The position numbers were made by a program, and so were the translations under genes. A stretch of DNA of 64,000 bases from Laceyella putida (GTDB lineage: Bacteria; Bacillota; Bacilli; Thermoactinomycetales; Thermoactinomycetaceae), in NCBI RefSeq assembly GCF_042665195.1, contig NZ_JBHTBW010000025.1, positions 1-64,000 of the forward strand, written 5' to 3'. Below are positions 61,447 through 64,000 of the stretch, one piece after another. Position 1 is the stretch's first letter. Each line of letters opens with the position of its first letter. Under the pieces are notes generated by a model, which had not been told where the DNA came from, searched no databases, and was given only the letters and a program-made list of their open reading frames with translations.

Positions 61447-62044
61447 ATGCCACGTACTCAGAAAGAAAATGAACGCATACGACAGATGACCAAAGAGAAA
61501 ATTCACATTGTTGCAATGGAACTGTTCATTAAACAAGGATATCACGCTACTTCCATTAACGACGTAGCGAAACATGCAGGTATTTCCAAAGGCCTGCTTT
61601 ACAATTATTACAAAGGGAAAGAAGAGCTTCTTGCGTCAATGGTCGATGCCAGAATCGGTGAATTGGTTCACGTGATGGAAGAGGCAATCGCCATTGAGGC
61701 GCCTGTCGAGCAACTTAGGCATATTGTCGAGGGAACTATCGATAATGTCCATCAAAAAACAGAAGTTATTCCGGTTCCATCTCCATCTGCAGACACATCC
61801 TGAATCAGACGAAGTGGTAGCGAAATACAGTAAACTGCTGATCGATGAAAGCGCCAGACAGTTCAATTTTCAATGTGAAATCTTTAAAAGGCTGGGAGAA
61901 AAGGAACCGAAAAAACGGTCATTATACTTTTCATCAGTGCTTCAAGGCATCATGTTGATGATATCTACCTATCCAGAACAGTTTCCAATTGAAGAAGTGA
62001 AGGCGCAGATCATTCAAGAGTTTTGTAACCCATCTATCGCATAA
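61447..62044 (+). pseudogene. TetR family regulator, frameshifted
   Basis: The first frame (61447-61803) has a complete TetR DNA-binding domain (EKIHIVAMELFIKQGYHATS, INDVAKHAGISKGLLYNYY). The ligand-binding part continues in the next frame (KLFRFHLHLQTHPESDEVV to the stop at 62044). The frames meet at a run of six A (61754-61759); five A would give VHQKQKLFRFHLHL without interruption. GGAGGAATAAAATC precedes the ATG. It is probably inactive unless slippage or an assembly error is involved. Confidence 0.8.
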
Positions 62045-62731
62045 AAGGTTTAAAGGCAACGAACGTCGATTTCGGGATCATTATTGTCCCATCAACAATT
62101 AATGTTTCTCCTATTTGAACATTTACTTCGTATAGACCAACAGTCACATCACCTCTTCCTCTGATCTTAACGACATGTTCTACTGCCGGACTTGGTGTCA
62201 AGTTCCTTGGTTAGAACAGAAACTGCTCTTAAATAGAGTTTCATTTTCTGAGGAAGAACCAAGGCCAAAGGGTTATATCGCCAGCAATCTTTGGATTCGG
62301 GATTGAAGTCAATGACCTTCTCATAAAAGGCTTCCCTGATCTTCTCCTGCGCCATCGGTGTGCAAGGAAGCCAACCACCCGTCTCGCTTCAAATGTTCAC
62401 CGGTACCGCTTTGGTTATATGGATTGGATTGCCGCCTCTTGCTTTTTGAAGTGAAGGGCCAAATCTTCATGTCCGCGGATCATGAAGGATCAAAAACCAA
62501 CTGATGAAGATGATCAAACCTTTTGTGCAATGGGACACCGAGACAGAAAGGCCCTACCGCTTTGGAATACAAAGCTATAAATAGGGATAGTTCTTTACGT
62601 CTTGTAGGGGACTATCCCTTTTTCAATGTCTGTTCTTGCATAGCAATCTCTTTCTTCCTGTTATACCTCTTTACAACCAAAAAAGAATGACTTATTGTTT
62701 TATTCTGATGATCCCAAGGAGGAATGCACCA
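62045..62731. other. Decayed stretch without a supported gene
   Basis: Short frames such as 62167-62355 (minus; MAQEKIREAFYEKVIDFNPE) and a plus-strand tail reading QWDTETERPYRFGIQSYK look like gene fragments, but I recognise none of them. A terminator lies at 62583-62623. Confidence 0.5.
62583..62623 (+). terminator. Probable terminator
   Basis: AGGGATAGT and ACTATCCCT form a 9-bp stem with a 19-base loop followed by TTTTTC. It follows an unrecognised fragment on the plus strand. Confidence 0.55.
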
Positions 62732-63409
62732 TTGGATAAAAACCAAAATAATGATTTGTTCAATCAAACCATCGATGCCAGAGATGGTTTTTGGAAAAAG
62801 ATCGGAACGGTGGATCCCTATGTGTTGACACATCTCATCAATCCCGCTTTTATGGGCGGCCCAAAATGGCCGGCCATGAGACAAGCCTTTGTGAAAGTGG
62901 AGACTCCGAATTCTGTGATTTTGGCAAGTGACGGTTTGTCTGATCCGTTTGATGACGTTGAGGAGCCAAATCAAGGATTTTCCTTGGAATGTTACCTTGA
63001 ATCGGATGATCCCACCCTTCGCAAAAGCATCGCTGATCTTGATCAAACGTGGCAATTTCAGTTGGTATACGAAGTCGCACAAAACTTCGCCCAGCATGGG
63101 GGCGTAAAAGAATTGTTGGAGCTGTATGGCGTTTTGTCGATGGAATTCTCGTTTATAGATGTGCCGGAGCCTTTCAGTGATGAGGAGGGGCGCGTGGGGG
63201 TCTTGCTTGGCCTTGAGTCTGATCAAATCCCAACCAGCTTTATGGGTCCGGCAAGTGATATACGCTGGGTGAGCATCAAAGTACTCACATCACAGGAGTT
63301 ACATTACATATTGCAACATGGTGCCGATGGGAGAAAAAAGCTGGCTGAATTATTCCGCGAACAAGGTACTCATCATCTGTCTACTCTTAATAGAAAATCA
63401 GTAGTATAA
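62732..63409 (+). CDS. Suppressor-of-fused (SUFU) domain protein
   Basis: Of 225 residues. GFSLECYLESDDP, WQFQLVYEVAQNFAQHGG, YGVLSMEFSF, VGVLLGLESDQIP and IRWVSIKVLTSQELHYI match the bacterial SUFU family, proposed to serve as immunity proteins against polymorphic toxins. TTG 62732 is chosen because AAGGAGGA lies 8 bases upstream; the longer frame lacks a signal. No toxin gene is adjacent. A terminator follows. Confidence 0.75.
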   Translation: MDKNQNNDLFNQTIDARDGFWKKIGTVDPYVLTHLINPAFMGGPKWPAMRQAFVKVETPNSVILASDGLSDPFDDVEEPNQGFSLECYLESDDPTLRKSIADLDQTWQFQLVYEVAQNFAQHGGVKELLELYGVLSMEFSFIDVPEPFSDEEGRVGVLLGLESDQIPTSFMGPASDIRWVSIKVLTSQELHYILQHGADGRKKLAELFREQGTHHLSTLNRKSVV

Positions 63410-64000
63410 GAACATTAATGAAGTAAATTTAAAAACCATGAATTGATTATCTTGCGGCATATAATACCCCTCGATATTACAGCATCGAGGGGTTTATCTA
63501 TTTAAAAACGCCAACTGATTACTTGCGACATACCACTCAAACCCCAGAATAGCCCATGAGAACAATCCGGACCTAAAACCATCCCGGCCGATGAAAAGCC
63601 CATTGGAATGGAAAAGCCCTTATCACCAAGCAACAGGAGTTGGCGATGGAGCTACTAAAAAGCGGTATTATTCAAAATGACTTACCGTTTTTCTTTTTTC
63701 ATTATCTCAGGATTCCAATCACATACTCTTAATGAATACTCCAGTATTTGCAGATAATCGGTCAACAAATTAAATTCCGAATCGGATAACGGATTCTTCT
63801 TGAAGCATTCCAATTCAGCAAACTTACAAGACAAAAGTCATTTGGAAGGAAAACACCTTCTTTTGTCAAATAACACCTAACTAGCTCAAAGCTTCATGGG
63901 GATATTTTTTTAAACAGGGATTGATCCATTTAACCGCCCCTTTAAACCAAAATTAAACCAGAGGAAAGCGATGACTTTTTTAATGAGATCCACAACATTG
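63410..64000. other. Window end without a clear gene
   Basis: Contains the terminator after the SUFU gene. A small frame on the minus strand (63682-63834, TTG start) reads CFKKNPLSDSEFNLLTDYL and ends KKEKR; it has no clear ribosome binding site and I do not recognise it. A plus-strand piece reading ALITKQQELAMELLKSG looks like a fragment. Confidence 0.45.
63466..63497 (+). terminator. Terminator after the SUFU gene
   Basis: ACCCCTCGAT and ATCGAGGGGT form a perfect 10-bp stem around ATTACAGC, followed by T-rich sequence. Confidence 0.75.

Noticed and set aside
62167..62355. 62-codon minus-strand frame
   Set aside because: It looks like a fragment of an unknown gene; no ribosome binding site and no family recognised.
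1..64000. CRISPR arrays, tRNA or rRNA genes, replication origin
   Set aside because: No repeat-spacer pattern, cloverleaf or ribosomal sequence was seen by reading.

Overview
The window is chromosomal DNA of a spore-forming Firmicute. It carries spoVK, spoVS, cotE and an FtsK/SpoIIIE translocase, and its gene order follows the Bacillus subtilis segments spoIIIE-ymfF/H/I/J/K-(rodZ)-pgsA-cinA-recA-rny-ymdB-spoVS, miaB-ricA-cotE-mutS-mutL and miaA-hfq-spoVK-hflX-ynbB. The G+C of about 50% in core genes, the korAB pair, the M19 dipeptidase and the protein sequences suggest Bacillales, possibly Thermoactinomycetaceae. That family placement is inference. Nearly all core genes lie on the minus strand.

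Layout: 1-2.2 kb holds an acetyltransferase and an MFS exporter. From 2.2 to 15.6 kb lies a minus-strand run of mutS-mutL-methyltransferase-miaA-hfq-spoVK-hflX-ynbB-DUF456, in which mutS is cut after codon 34 by a complete group II intron. From 15.7 to 21.1 kb are a phage-type amidoligase gene, a broken M23 peptidase gene, cotE, ricA and miaB. From 21.3 to 30.3 kb are a dead response-regulator gene, xpt with a guanine riboswitch, an MBL hydrolase, korAB, a dipeptidase, spoVS, ymdB and rny. From 30.5 to 35.7 kb recA heads a tight run with recX, an SbcD-like nuclease and a Rad50-like ATPase split over separate genes, under a promoter with a LexA-type box. From 35.8 to 39.7 kb are a DUF59 Fe-S factor, a DEAD-box helicase, cinA and pgsA.

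From 39.9 to 45.2 kb there are four tandem RodZ-like genes, one with an in-frame amber codon. Three of the junctions have a terminator whose T-tract forms part of the next -35 box. From 45.2 to 58.6 kb follow ymfK, ymfJ, ymfI, ymfH, ymfF, a nucleoside ABC importer with two BMP-family lipoproteins, and spoIIIE/ftsK.

From 58.6 to 64 kb the sequence is an AT-richer accessory region in decay: gene remnants, a near-identical direct repeat, an MFS gene and a TetR gene each frameshifted at a run of six A, a perfect operator-like palindrome, and two proteins of immunity-type families (colicin-E-type immunity and SUFU).

Working together, the core genes cover mismatch repair (MutS, MutL), tRNA A37 modification (MiaA then MiaB), recombination and break repair (RecA, RecX, SbcD/Rad50-like), RNA turnover (Hfq, RNase Y, CshA-like helicase, RicA), cell shape and envelope (RodZ family, PgsA), nucleobase and nucleoside salvage (Xpt, Nup) and sporulation.
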